Part shown: piece after piece, positions 13,130-25,205 of the stretch
How positions within the stretch are numbered: the stretch's first letter is position 1
Layout of the letters: each line of letters begins with the position of its first letter
Source: Balaenoptera acutorostrata
Taxonomy: Eukaryota > Chordata > Mammalia > Artiodactyla > Balaenopteridae
Assembly (NCBI RefSeq): GCF_949987535.1
Contig: NC_080074.1
Location: 30,568,912 to 30,632,911, forward strand
Reading direction: 5' to 3'
Length of the DNA: 64,000 nucleotides
Position numbers and translations under genes: made by a program
The notes under the pieces: model-generated
The model's database searches: none
What the model saw: the letters and a program-made list of their open reading frames with translations, nothing else
Told to the model about the DNA's origin: nothing

Positions 13130-16064
13130 AGGAATTGCATTATCCATCACAGTGGGTTACAAACAAAGACTGCCTCACGTGATGAGCCATTGCTGAACAT
13201 AAGGCTTCAATTTGAATGAAATGCTTTCTCACCACATTTTTAAAAATCCATTAGCAGTTACTGATAAGCTCAGGATTATTTCTGTAGAAAAATCAGTTTT
13301 GGTGCAAGATAAATACATGAAGACTGACAAGCAGTTAAGCAGGATTTTTTTTTTGGTGCTACTTGTCAGATATATGAGGAAGATATTTTAGGAAAACTGC
13401 CTTTGGTAAACAGAAAAATTACACTGGCATTTCCCTCTGCCTTTCTACTTCTGAGCTTTAGTATTTTTTTCTGAAACATACAAACAAGGCTGCCTTTAAG
13501 TATTGGAAATTTTAAAAATTAGAGAAAATTACACATATTCAGTAAATAATTTGTACGCAGATGAACAAAATAATTTAAGTTATAAAATAAAAACATTGAA
13601 CTCCCCTAGAACAGTAAAATCCCATCAGAGATAGCTTATTTTCATAGTAAAAATGTTATATTCTTTTACGCAAAACAAAGAGCTCAATCAATATTCAGTA
13701 CACTTCTGTTTTTATATACAAGATTAATGGTGTTCATACATGGAGAAAATGGTCACCTGCCCAGTTCATTTATGGAGAATCCAGCTTCTACCACCATAAA
13801 TTCCTCTACATCCTAGCCTTAAATTCCATATGGATTACCATATTAGAAGAATTTCAATGGGAGATGCTGGACCACACAGTATACAACGGGGATACCAGAA
13901 AATTACATGGAGGTGAAAACTAATATGAATGCCACCAACTTTCCAATTTTCTCCAAAGCTGATTCTGAGTTACATACATCATTTGTTATACACAGAACGG
14001 AAAATAAATTTAGGAAAAAGAATATTAAGATAGTACAGATTAATTTGTAGTTATATCATCAATACATAAGAAATGTATGATTTTCCTTAAAAACTCTATA
14101 GTGCCAAACTAAATGGAGTTGAAAAAACCTTAGAGTTATGTTAGCCTGCTATACATTCAGCTGTATTTAAGTGTCAAAATGTTTGTTACATTTATAATAT
14201 TTAGGATGAACATTTTATTTTCCTCTTCTTAGACATGCTAAGATATTATTCTACTGTTCAAGTGCAGCAGGGAGCTATTCAAAGGCAAATGCACACTATT
14301 ACTATAACGTGAAACCCCTAGGTGCAATGAACCCAAAAATACAGCACTTTTTGTCTCCTGCCTAAAAGCCTAGACTAAGGGAATCCCTTTTTTCCCCTAA
14401 ACCAGTCTTCTTATCTTGGCTCTCCAGCTATTCACTGATGTTAAGAGAAGCATACAAAGCATGGAAAGAAACATCCCAAAGGAAAAGGAAAACCCAAGGA
14501 AAAGAAAAAGGCATTCCCTAAAGCTTAAATTATTCATATTTTGGTCTTTTCAGGACAGGAAAAGAAATATAAATAAACTGTCATATCTCTCTAATTGTAG
14601 AGGATTAAGAGAAGAAAAAGAGTGACTCTCTCTCTTCCTTACAAAAAAAAATATAAAAAAAAGGTAACACAAAAGCAACAGATTCTAAGGAGGTATAAGA
14701 ATTATACTCTAAGTGATTTTAATCTATTGCTTAATAGTGTGCTTGATCTTAACCCACTTTGGTGCTCCTTTTATAGAGGGCTTGATTTCCCACTGAAGTT
14801 AAAGTATGTCATTAATATCTCCAAAATATGGGTACATTTAAAGTCCAGACAAATGATTAGGACATATAGGCTAAGAAGGAGACTGTATTTGTTTTTTTAA
14901 CTGAGGCTGCTCTAGACAAACTAGCACATGTAATCACAAAATATCTAATAACAAAATGGCTAACATAGCACCGCCAAGTATGTAACTTGTCTTCCTTACA
15001 GTCTTTTCTTGTGATCAGGAATTCTTATTCTTCCCCATTGGATGGCTGAATGGATGGATGGATGAAGCATGTAGTATAGATTAGAATGCGTTGATCTACC
15101 TATACCTGCATCCACGATGAACTCAACTAATTTGAATCCAGACTGGGGTAACTTCGAAGTCTACACCAAACTCAGGTTACTCAGATTCCCTAAAGATGCT
15201 AGAGAATTCAAAAGACTGTGAGGCCTATAAAGACCAGGTTTGATCAGGACAGCTAAGCCACATCCCACCTGTACCAAACAGTTCCCCAAAGCACAGGACC
15301 TTTCCAAAGTAATTTGGCAGAAATTCTGATTGTAGCAGAACTTTTAATAGCATTCCAGAACAATTATTTCAAATGAGGTTTTTATTGCACATTAGAAGAG
15401 GCAAAAAATACTTTTGACTTTAATGCAATGTTTGACTCCAAATCTTTTCGGTGACTTGTTTCATTTCATCTGGCTCCTGTACACTGAAATGGTAAAACAC
15501 TAATTTAAGCAGAATCAATTTTTTTCTTATGATATAAAATGCTAGGGTAAGAAGATGTGCCAAAACAATTACCACACTAATCAGGCTTTTAAATTCTTAT
15601 TTTGAAATAATGCATTTGGCATGACCTACTCACTACTGCAGGTAACTATAGCTTTCAAAAGCTCCCTTTTATAATCTTGACAATTACTTTTAACTCTTCC
15701 CATCTGTCTTAGCTACCCAGCAAAAATGACTAAGGATGCTTATATTAAATAAAGAACTAGAACCATTAGGCCACCACAGCACATCATTTATCTTTCTTGG
15801 AAATTAAGGAGAAGGATTAGGTTCTCAAGAAAGATAATGTAGAAGAGTAGATGTCAGGTGTGGAACAGGAGAGTTTTGAAGATATTACATTGGTTGTGAG
15901 ACCTGACAAGACAGGAAATTTGAAACAAAGTATACAGATTCTAAATGCTTTCTTGACATAACTGAATTAAAATATAGTGCTTTCATTCAACAGAATATTT
16001 TATATTGACTATTCAGTGTAAGATACAGCTCTAAAGAAACAATGATGATCAAATATTATTTGAT
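12351..16064. other. unassigned DNA, 3.7 kb, with simple repeats
   Basis: No repeat family, exon or RNA is identified apart from an (AC)n microsatellite at 13100-13126, a T run near 13345 and a small (TGGA)n near 15050. Two A-rich frames at 14416-14900 are low complexity. This is one of the longest stretches lacking recognised repeats, so it is a sensible place to test for conserved non-coding sequence. Confidence 0.45.
13100..13126. repeat. (AC)n microsatellite
   Basis: About 13 uninterrupted AC units. On the minus strand this produces the cysteine/valine run seen in one spurious open frame. Confidence 0.95.
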
Positions 16065-16200
16065 ACACAACAGATTTTTTTTGGCTGTGCCGTGCCACTT
16101 ACGGGATGTGGGATCTTAGTTCCCCAATCAGGGACTGAACTCACACCCTTGGCAGTGAAAGCACGTGTCCTAATCACTGAATTGCCACACAATAGATTTT
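16065..16200 (-). mobile_element. CHR-1-like tRNA-derived SINE with 14-bp target duplication
   Basis: The SINE body is 16079-16186, antisense on the plus strand: 'ttggctgtgccgtgcc', then 'gggatcttagttccccaatc' and 'agggactgaactcacaccc'. It is flanked by acacaacagatttt (16065-16078) and acacaatagatttt (16187-16200), a 14-bp duplication with one mismatch. The usual terminal 'agggaagtcc' is absent, so the copy is truncated by about 10 bases at its 5' end. These SINEs derive from a tRNA and are moved by L1 enzymes. Confidence 0.85.
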
Positions 16201-16382
16201 CATTCAAAGTTCTCCTTTGATGAGCATTTATTAAACACCCATTACATAAAACACTGCTTTAGATGAAACAAGCCAAAACAGAAACCAAGTTTTTGTTGTG
16301 CTAAAACTTTTACTTAAAAAGTATCATAGCTTTCTACATGAATCATCACTAAGCTTTATTCTGATTGTCTTGGTATTAAAGG

Positions 16383-16900
16383 TGTGTTAGTTTTCTATTG
16401 CTGCTGTAACAATTTCCACAATCTAGTGGGTTAAACAACACAGAAGTATTATCTTACAGTTCTGTAGGTCAAAAACCTAACATGGGTTTCACTGGGCTAA
16501 AGTCGAGGTTTCAGCCGGGTTACATTTCTTTTTGGAGGCTCAAGAGGAGAAACTGTTTCCTTCAGTTTTAGGTCTGAGGTCCCTGTGTTCTTGCTAGGTG
16601 TCAGCTGAGGGCACTTCCCAGCTGCTAGAGACCACTCACATTATTTGGCTCATGGCCACCTTCCTTCATCTTAAAAGCCAGTTAACAGTCAATCCCTTCT
16701 TACTTCCCATCTCCTGACCTACTCTTCTACCTCTCTTCCTTTTGAATGGCTCATGTGATTAAATTAGCTCCACCTAGATAATCCAAGATAATTTCCCCAT
16801 CCCGAAGTCCTTAACTTAATCACATCAGCAAAGACTCTTTTGTCAGGTAAGAAAATATTCACAGGTTTAGGTGAGTAGGTGCCAGATTCTGCCTAACACA
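16383..16900 (-). mobile_element. solo LTR of MaLR/ERVL type, antisense
   Basis: It begins 'tgtgttagttttctattgct' and ends 'ttctgcctaacaca', giving TG...CA ends over about 518 bp. The internal order matches a common mammalian LTR read in reverse: 'cttacagttctgtaggtcaa', 'tcactgggctaaagtc', 'cttggctcatggccacc'-like text, then 'gataatccaagataatttcc' and 'cttaacttaatcacatcagc'. The flanks are AAAGG and AAAAG, a possible 5-bp duplication. No internal genes are present. Confidence 0.7.
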
Positions 16901-17520
16901 AAAAGAACTACGAAAATAGACATTTTCCCAAACATCCAGAGGCATTCTTCTTGAAGAACATGTATTGGCACACCAACAAAGTTTTAATTCTTTTACAGAC
17001 ATAAATTAATTAAACTGAGGGTTGTTTCTTTTTTTTTTTTTTTCTTTGCTTGTTTTTTTAAATTTAGTCTTTGTAAAATGTGTTAAGTTTCTGGTGAAAA
17101 AAAAAAAAAGATTTTGCAAGTAAAAAACATTTTCATTTCTTCTGACCATGACCTTTATCCCATCATAGATCCTACTCATCCTACTTTAATACCTGGCTCA
17201 AACATTGTCAATTTACTTTTCAAAAGGTTTCTTAAGCAATATAATTATGAATATAGGGGAATTTTAAAGTGGGAAAATGCTAGATGAAGCTTTTATTTTT
17301 AAACTGTGACTAAAATAGACAATTTTCTAGAGAATGTAATTGATCCGAATATAAAATTAGGGTTGCTGAAAAAAACTATTTCCAAAAAGGCATGAGACCT
17401 ACATGATTTAGAGATTTTTTTTTCAGTGCTTAAACTTGAGAAAAATGGAAAGCTACCCAACTCATGTTATGACATGTACATATTCATGGATTCCAAATGT
17501 GACAAAAATAGCCCACCCCT

Positions 17521-17870
17521 TGTATTAGTCAGTTCAGGCTGCTATAACAAAAATGCCATAGAGCAGGTGGCTTAAACAACATTTATTTCTCACAGTTCTG
17601 GAGGCTAGAAAGTCCAGAATCCAAGGCACAGGCAGATCTAGTATCTGATGAAAGCACTCTTTCTAGTTGGGTGTTTTCTTTTTATATCTTTACATGATAG
17701 AGAGCAAAATCAATTCTTTCATGTCTCTTTTTATAAGGACACTAATTACATTTATGTTGCTTCCACTCTCATGAGCTCCCAAAGACCCCATCTCCTAATA
17801 CCATCTCCATACAGTTGGGGGTTAGGATTTAAACATATGAATTTTGGGGGGACACATTCAGTCCATAACA
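17521..17870 (-). mobile_element. MLT1-class MaLR solo LTR, antisense
   Basis: It runs from 'tgtattagtcagttcaggct' to 'gacacattcagtccataaca', the exact antisense order of an MLT1 LTR, including 'ggtggcttaaacaacattta', 'ttctcacagttctggaggct' and 'ccccatctcctaatacca'. The ends are TG...CA. The flanks CCCCT and CACCT fit a mutated 5-bp duplication. The 111-codon open frame at 17648-17983 crosses the LTR boundary and is not a gene. Confidence 0.85.
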
Positions 17871-18500
17871 CACCTTCAAAAGATTATAGCCAAATCTCAC
17901 ATATGAATACAGATGCTAAAATACTAGCACCTCATCTCCATCACTATATTATAAGACTATTACACTGTGGACAAATACTGTAAATATAAAAAGATTTTTA
18001 AATATTTGAACAATAATTTATCACCTTAATAAGTCATAAGGTAAATAGCATGTGATTCTTTCAATAGATTATTAAACATTTGTTAATTAAATTTCCATTC
18101 ATTCTTCTAATAAACTAATATATCTTTCTTAAACCTACCAGTTTCACACTTAAAGTTAGAATGAAAAATCAGGATAATATAAAGCTAATTATCATTTTCT
18201 CCCAGTGGTTCCAGGTATATGCAAGATGAAATCTACTTGCTTTCCAATGTTAATGCATTCCCATAAGTGTCAGAAATGAGTTAAAGATGTCTACAACAAT
18301 CAGTACAACTTAGCATTGTGCTGGTTGCTTTATTCAATCAAATAACACAGGAAGGAAAAGATTATATGTAAGTTCTGTCAGTTGTTTTATTTGGTTGGAG
18401 TTTATATTAGCCCTAATAGCAATAATTATTTTTCAATCATGTTGATTTTTACTTAAATTCTATTTTTAAAAAAGTTAAAATTGCTACATTGGCTTATTTA

Positions 18501-18708
18501 CAGTTGACACTTGAACAACATGGATTTGAACTATGCAGTTTCACTTATAGATGTAAATAATTTTCAGTAGTAAATACTGCAGTACTACATGGTCTATGGT
18601 TGGCTGAATTCACGGATGCAAAGGAAAGTCAGATACAGAGGGCCGAGTGACTATAAGTTACATGCAGATTAACCCGTAACCTTCCCATTATTCAAGGGAC
18701 AAGGGTAC
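18501..18708. mobile_element. Tigger-type (MER6-like) DNA transposon remnant
   Basis: It starts after TTA with 'cagttgacacttgaacaaca' and ends with 'ttattcaagggacaagggta', an inverted-repeat pair. The internal 'agtaaatactgcagtactac' and 'cagagggccgagtgac' are characteristic of the small Tigger-derived elements. The next base pair context ending in TA fits the TA target of Tc1/mariner elements. It has no coding capacity. Confidence 0.75.
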
Positions 18709-19044
18709 TCACAGTTTCCTAGTATATCATTATCCACCAACTTATGTTCAATATTTTGGAATTATTTTGTATTACAGGGGTTTCTTATAAAAAATATACT
18801 GCTTAATCATTTTTAATCCATTTAATCATTTTAAATTTTGTATTTATTCAGTAATTCTCATTTATATTTATTGTAATTACTGCTATATTAGTGCTTATTT
18901 TTGCAAGCATTTATTTCATACACTTTTTTTAATTTACTATATTTAATTTACTATATTTTATTTTTATTTATTTATCCTTACCTACTTCCCATTGTATAGA
19001 TATTCTTCTGCTGGTTTTATAGTTATAGATTTTATATGCATTTA

Positions 19045-19440
19045 TTTTTCAACAAATATTTGCTACGCACTTACACATGCCAAGTACTGATCGAGGCATT
19101 AGGAATACATCAGTGATTGAAAAAGCTGACTGACAAGAACGAGAAGACCTACAACAATAAGTAAATTCAGGAATATATATTACGTCAGGACAAATCATTG
19201 CTATAGACAGAAATAATGCTGGAAAAGGGGGTTACAGCCATGTTGAAGGGAGGATGTACTACTGTTTTAATAGGGTGCCTTTCCAAGAATGTGGCATTTA
19301 AGCACAAATCTGAAGAAAAGGATTGAGGCACTCAGATATTTGTGGAATGAGGAAGTATGAGAGACAGCAAGGAGCTTGTGTAGCTGAAGTGATGTGTGAG
19401 GTGGGTACTGCAGTATGAATAGAGAGAGAGAGTAAGAGAC
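19045..19440 (-). mobile_element. L2 LINE, antisense
   Basis: The antisense L2 3' order is seen: 'tttttcaacaaatatttgct', 'gcacttacacatgccaagta', 'aggaatacatcagtgattga', then 'gggtgcctttccaagaatgt', 'ggcatttaagcacaaatctg' and 'acagcaaggagcttgtgtag'. It is about 400 bp of an ancient LINE. Confidence 0.75.
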
Positions 19441-19599
19441 TAAACCATGAATTCTCCTGACTTAGTTCTTCTTCTTACTGGAGTACACTAAGAGTTCTGT
19501 CTAACAGTACCAACAGTTTGGTAAATTTTAGAAATACATGCCTCATAATATCCTCTCAGTCCACTTCCTATATCTCAACCTTTACAGCAAAGGCAAGTT

Positions 19600-20056
19600 A
19601 TTTGCAGGTAAAACTAAACAGTAGCTTACCTCAGCTGCACCACATATCTCTCACTGCCTGAGGGTTTCTCTGACATCTCAGTGTACAATGTGTTCAGGTA
19701 CCTACCTCGCACTTCTGCATGTACAGCCTGAAGGTGATAGAGACCTAACACCCCATTGGTTAACCATTTTTGATTAAGAGAATAAAGTCAGTATTCAGAT
19801 GTTTCTTTCAACCAACCCTTGGGTGAGCAATTCTTAAGTGCATTCTACAGAGCTTCTCTGAGGTTCTTCCTGAGACCCAGCCCAGTTGCCCACAGTGTTG
19901 ACCAACTCCAGAGTGTATGCACCCTTACATTGGCTTTACCTCCAGCCCCATTTCCCTTTCACTAGTTTCCTCCTTTTCCCTGGATCACTTCCCAAAATAA
20001 ACCACCTGCATGCAAGTTCTCTTTTCTTGGTGGAGATCAGAGGAAGATACTTCTGG
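19600..20056 (+). mobile_element. probable LTR 3' portion, family not resolved
   Basis: The 3' half resembles an LTR end: a C-rich segment 'ccagccccatttccctttca', then 'ccctggatcacttcccaaaa', an AATAAA signal in 'aaaataaaccacctgcatgc' and 'caagttctcttttcttgg'. The 5' boundary is uncertain and no internal region adjoins. The 86-codon open frame at 19886-20146 is read out of this repeat. Confidence 0.4.
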
Positions 20057-20059
20057 ATA

Positions 20060-20580
20060 TCTTATATGTTTAAAAAATATCTTTATTTTCCTTCACATTT
20101 AAATACTTTTTTTAGCTTTGTAGAAAACTGCAATTTATTTCTTTAAAACTTTGAAGAACATTCTCCATTGTTTTCTTGTACTGAATGTGACTAATGAGAA
20201 GTGTGAGGTCAGACTGATTTTGATTCATCCTCTTTTTATTCCTGGATAATTATTGAATTCTTTATTTGCCTTTCATGTTCTTAAATTTAACTTTAATGGA
20301 TCTAGGAGTGAGGTTTTCTTACTGATCTTACCTGCCACTTTGATCCCTTTCAATCTGAAGATTCATGTCTCTCTGTACTTCCATAAAATAACTTTTCATT
20401 ATTTATTCAAATTTTTCATGCACATGTTTTTTTCTTCTCTTTCCTTCTGAGGCTTCTACTAGACAGATTCTGACTCTTCCACATCCATTCTTCATATTTC
20501 AACTTCTATCTCAATCTTTTTCTCTCTTTCCATCTTCCTGACTCCTTCCTGGAGAATTCCTCAAAATAATCTTCAAATTC
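20060..20580 (-). mobile_element. ancient L1/HAL1-like ORF1 region, antisense
   Basis: It has a T-rich composition with landmarks resembling antisense ORF1 of old L1 or HAL1: 'ctaatgagaagtgtgaggtc', 'ttttcttctctttccttctg', 'agacagattctgactcttcc' and 'tttctctctttccatcttc'. It is heavily diverged, and a CHR-2 SINE lies immediately downstream. Assignment is tentative. Confidence 0.45.
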
Positions 20581-20592
20581 ATTGATTTTTTT

Positions 20593-20977
20593 TAAAAATT
20601 TAATTTATTTTTGGCTGCGCTGGGTCTTTGTTGCTGCGTGCAGGCTTTCTCTAGTTGTGGCGAGCAGGGGCTACTCTTTATTGCGGTACATGGGCTTCTC
20701 ATTGCAGTGGCTTCTCTTGTTGCGGAGCATGGGCTCTAGGTGTGTGGGCTTCAGTAGTTGTAGCACACGGGCTCAGTAGTTGCAGTGCATTGGCTCAGTA
20801 GTTGTGGCATGCAGGCTCAGTAGTTATGGCTTGTGGGCTCTAGAGTACAGGCTCAGTAGTTGTGGCACACGGGCTTGGTTGCTCCGCAGCATGTGGGATC
20901 TTCCCAGACCAGGAATCGAACCTGGGTCCCCTGCATTGGCAAGAGGATTCTTAACCACTGCGCCACCAGGGAAGTCC
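20593..20977 (-). mobile_element. CHR-2 SINE with expanded internal 22-bp array, antisense
   Basis: In antisense it runs from 'atttttggctgcgctgggtc' to the terminal 'caccagggaagtcc'. The likely duplication is tgattttttt (20583-20592) and tgactttttt (20978-20987). The core motif 'tcagtagttg' (once 'tcagtagtta') begins at 20751, 20773, 20795, 20817 and 20853, so spacing is 22, 22, 22 and 36. The 41.2 kb copy has three such motifs, so this one is about two units longer (385 bp in total). A (TTTA)n run follows at 20986-21006. Short open frames here are SINE artefacts. Confidence 0.9.
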
Positions 20978-21239
20978 TGACTTTTTTATTTATTTATTTA
21001 TTTATATCCTGCTTAACATATCCAGAGTTTTTTATTTTAAAAAGTATATTTTGCAAATTCATTTTTCTTTTTTGCAAAGTCAGATGAGCAATGTCTCTTA
21101 ACAAATTGGGACTGTGTTTGTTGCATTCTTTTCAGACGTCTCTTTCAGTTGCAAGTAATTGAGTACCTCAAGAAATGAAAAATTTTGTCAGTCTTCCCAT
21201 ATCTTGACTGGGTCACATTTTCTCATTCATCTAGCAAAT

Positions 21240-21350
21240 CTGATTCTTATTATATATCAAATATTTATTAATTGATCACTTACTATGTGGCAGGCACTCT
21301 ACCCATTACCAGTTTAGAGCAATGCACAAGATAGAGTCCATGCTTTCATT
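21240..21350 (-). mobile_element. L2 LINE 3' end, antisense
   Basis: The order 'tcaaatatttattaattgat', 'cacttactatgtggcaggca' and 'tagagcaatgcacaagatag' matches the antisense L2 3' terminus. It is a short fragment. Confidence 0.65.
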
Positions 21351-23726
21351 CTTGTACTTGCTTATGGTGTCTGGCCTCTCATAATCTGTCTTGATACATC
21401 ATAGTCGTTCAGCTGATCAGCCAATATTTCTTTACATATTTTTATTTCAAATTCTCAGAAGAAGAACTATGATCCACTGATTCACTTGGGGTCTTAGAAT
21501 ATAAATTGGTAACCCTTGGGTCTGGTTTAATGTCATATCCAACAAGTCATGGACAGGAGTAGTCAACACAGCTACTGAAAGTCTTTGCCGATAGTAGAAG
21601 GTACAGGTGAAAAAGGTCCCCATGAAAGAGGTTAAATGTGGGAAGGTGGCATAGCATGAACAATACCTTTACATTATAATCTATTCTACTTTTTAAAAGT
21701 CCCCAAAGATTAAGGACAGACCTAAGTATGCTACATCCCTTAGCAACTGATTAGGGATTCATAACCCATAAATTCATTAACCTCTACTTTGAATTCACAT
21801 ATTTTGCTTCAATCTAGAGGGAAGACTGCCCCATAAAACAAAGGCATCATTTTGATCATTTCAGGACAGAGTGATCTGGACTTGGGAACAGAGAAAACCA
21901 GAATGTGCTCAGATATGTTTCTGTGAATGACAGCTGCAGAGTGCTTTATTCAAGAAAAATGGTTAGAAGCTGCTTTTGCATTGGATTTTAAATCATGGAG
22001 ATATCAAGAATCAAGATATCAATAACAGTTGATGTTTATTTGATCAAGATATCTAAAAGAGCAAGTACTGCTAAATAAATTTCAAAAGGTAAGGTTTCAC
22101 ATGAAGAGAGAAGTGATTTACTTTCCTTACTGACTTAAAACACAAAATGTGCCCCCCACCACATTTCTGCACAACACCACCATTAGCATACAAAGCCAAC
22201 CACCGATTTTAAAATCCACATAAGAGAGAGTGACATGACTAAAAATGCAGGCAACATAGCACAATATTTCAAGCTGTTGTTTGATTTGTTATATGCTTGT
22301 GTTAGATCTTTTTAAAAAAATTATGCTAAAGTAAAATAAAGGTATCTTCATACTTCTGTTTATTTTTATGGTAGGCTAAATCAAGAAAAAAAAGAAGGAT
22401 CAATTTAAAAAGTAGAAGAAAAAAAATTTAAATATGCATCAATTCAATTCAATAAATGTTTTTAAGCATTAACTTATTAGAAAGTAATGTGAGGCTTAGA
22501 ACTCAAAACTTAGATGCTACAAAGACAAATAAACTACAGTCTTTTCTCAGATTCTTTGAGGTATTTCTTCATTTGCCAGCCTGTGTAGTGATTTCCCCAC
22601 CTAAAAGATCTACCCAGTTCAATTTCTTAAGCAAATAGTAAATTAATTACTTAAGGAAATAGCACTAGTCAGTTTTAGGAATTTTTTCTGACCATTAGTT
22701 ATGTTTTTCACAGCAGATGCCAATATATTAGGTAGACTATATTACAGCAGATCTAGAAAAATTAATTGCATTTTTATGAGTTACTTTGCTTTGCATTTAA
22801 GATGCAAAAAGCATTGAGGTATCTGCAGTTCACTCTTTTTCAACACATCACAATGCACCAACACCTACATCCACCAAGTAATTATCATCACTATAATTTT
22901 AAACATAATTTTAATTCCAACATGTATTATTGTGAGGCTAGAAATCAGGGGCAAGTATCCAATTTAGGGGCAATGATAAATGATAGAGGCAGCAGTGATA
23001 CAATGCAGATTGAGAGGAAAAGTGCAAAAGGAGAAAACTATAGCAGGAACAAGAAAGGACCTAGTTGGAGAAGAAAGATTAAGTAAAGTATCTAAACTCA
23101 AACAAAATGACCAAGGGAGAAATGGAATAATGAAGACCAGTACCCAACAGACCTGGAACAAAGCAACGACCCAGTAATCAAAACTGGAACACTGCAGCAG
23201 AGTTAAAAGAGTAGCACATGTGATTCCTGCTGAGCCATAAGATGTTGATGTAAAAAAACAAAGCTTATATACCACTTGCTTGAGGCTAGGGTTGTTTTTA
23301 GGGACCTAGGAACAAATTTAAATATTCCTGGCTTTGCAGAGAAGAGAGATTCAGAACCTGGAAAATTAGTATGCCCTGGCATTTGCGAATTTAAAGATAT
23401 ATACCATCAGAACAATGTCTATGGACACTACCCAGGATACTTGGATTTCCTATATCAAGTCTTGTTAAATTTCTTTTTTTAAAAAAAGCTAAACAAACTT
23501 GAACTGAATAGTCCACTGAAGGTATTTCATCAACTCAGAAATTCTGCATTCAGCAAAAGTATACTTATATCATACATTCTCAACAGGGACAATATTTCCC
23601 TCAAGGGAGCAAAATATAGTTCTTTGGGCTGAAAAAAATCTGAGTCTTTTTATGTGTAAAGCAGAGATATACATACAGTACATAAACAGAGTTAAAGTGT
23701 CACTGTGATGTTGAAGTTTCATTGCA
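21351..23726. other. unassigned DNA, 2.4 kb
   Basis: No repeat or gene is identified. There are A-rich runs near 22385-22435. Overlapping open frames of 60-106 codons at 22456-23482 share no known motif and are confined to this window's low-complexity background. Confidence 0.4.
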
Positions 23727-24075
23727 TGGTGCCACAGACTGAATGTTTACATCCCCCACCCGCCCTGCCCGTTCATATGCTGAAATGCCCAGTCCCCAGT
23801 GGGAACGGTATTTAAAGGTGGGGCTTTTGGGAGGCCATTAGGTCATGAGGGTGGAGCCTTTGATATTGGGAATGGTGCTTTTATAAAAGAGACCCTAGAT
23901 ATCTTCCTTGCCCCTTGTGAGGTTATGGCCACAGGATTACAGACTCTCACCAGACATCAAATCTGCTGGTGCCTTGATCTTGGAAATCTCAGCCTCGAGA
24001 CCTGTGAGAATTAAATTTGTTGTTTATAAGTTACCCAGTATACAGGTGTTACAGAAGCCTGAAAGAACTAACACA
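23727..24075 (+). mobile_element. MLT1-class MaLR solo LTR, sense
   Basis: The sense order of an MLT1 LTR is clear: 'ccacagactgaatgttta', 'ttttgggaggccattaggtc', 'atgagggtggagcctttga', 'ttataaaagagaccctagat', 'gtgccttgatcttggaaatc', 'ctgtgagaattaaatttgtt' and a terminal 'gaaagaactaacaca'. At about 349 bp it is essentially full length, with TG...CA ends. The 71-codon frame inside it is an artefact. Confidence 0.9.
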
Positions 24076-25129
24076 GGTGGGGACAGTTAAGAAAAAATAA
24101 TGTCTTAAAAAGCTCTTTATGAGGGTGAAAGGGAAAAATAGACTGAGACACTGACATATGAATTAATTCCTGGGGTTATATACATAAGAATAAATTAAAT
24201 AAGATCATATAATAAATGAGTATATCACAGTATACACTCAGTAGCTTTAAAAAGAAATTAAGAGTTAATAATAGACTATTTTAAATATATTTCCATTAAA
24301 TTATGTATTTAAAACTATAATTACCTAACAAAAATCCTGCTATAGATAAAGAATGATTGGTATTTTACATGCCATAATATCTGCTTAAATAAGCACCATT
24401 CTCTATCTAGAAAACAAAGTTTTAGTATATAAATAAACTTCTCAGAAATACTTAATATTTACTCTCTTAAGCGTGATATTATATCATAATTACCCCTTCT
24501 ACTCAAGGATAATATAAAGAGGTCAGTCTCTCTTGATATAATAGCAACTTCTATTTTTGAATGTATGTGACTTTATTTTATTTGAAAGTCTTCTATGTCT
24601 GGCTGTTTCATTCTCCTATTGTGTCTGCCTCAACTCCCTCAATGTCCTAAACTGTGCCTGATGTTCTTTTTACATAAATTACCCTAATTTAAACTTTCAA
24701 AGGGAAAAACATCCTTTGGGGGAAAAAATATACTTGATCAAGGAAGAGCAATATCTCAGAAAAACTAATGATTTTTCTCTCTTTGCCCTACAAGTACTAG
24801 CTGGCCTTCTATAGAGAATCAATAAAGGAAAATAAATTTCTGGTTTGCATGCTTTAGGAGTAGATGCCTGATGACAGTTTTCCCTAAGCTTTTCTTCATT
24901 CAACAGACTTTCTGAGCTGAATATCTTATGTAAGCCAAAACTGATATCATTGAAAGGTGGTTCACAAAAGATTAAAGATCAATTGTCTTGCTAATTACGA
25001 GAGCAAGAAAATCAATAAAATGATGACATTTAAATTATCTTTATTTACCAGCAGTGTCTAATCCAAATGAAGCCTTTGCTCCTATGAAATAAAATGAACA
25101 ATTTTAGTGGATTGTACCTTTCTCTTATA

Positions 25130-25205
25130 GGAAAGAAAAAAGGAAGGGAAGGAGGGAAAAAGAGGAGGGAGAGAGGGAAGCTGGGAAGGAGAGAGGGAAG
25201 AGTGC
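25130..25205. repeat. GA/GGAA-rich low-complexity tract
   Basis: An almost pure purine stretch of imperfect GGAA, GGGA and GAGA units. Confidence 0.85.

Noticed and set aside
12902..13150. 82-codon minus-strand frame with a Cys/Val run
   Set aside because: The run is the translation of the (AC)n microsatellite.
17875..17945. L1 ORF2-like text 'atacagatgctaaaatacta'
   Set aside because: Only about 40 bases look L1-like; too short and diverged to call.
22766..23482. Cluster of open frames on both strands (60-106 codons)
   Set aside because: No conserved domain, no splice or promoter signals, and overlapping frames on opposite strands suggest chance.
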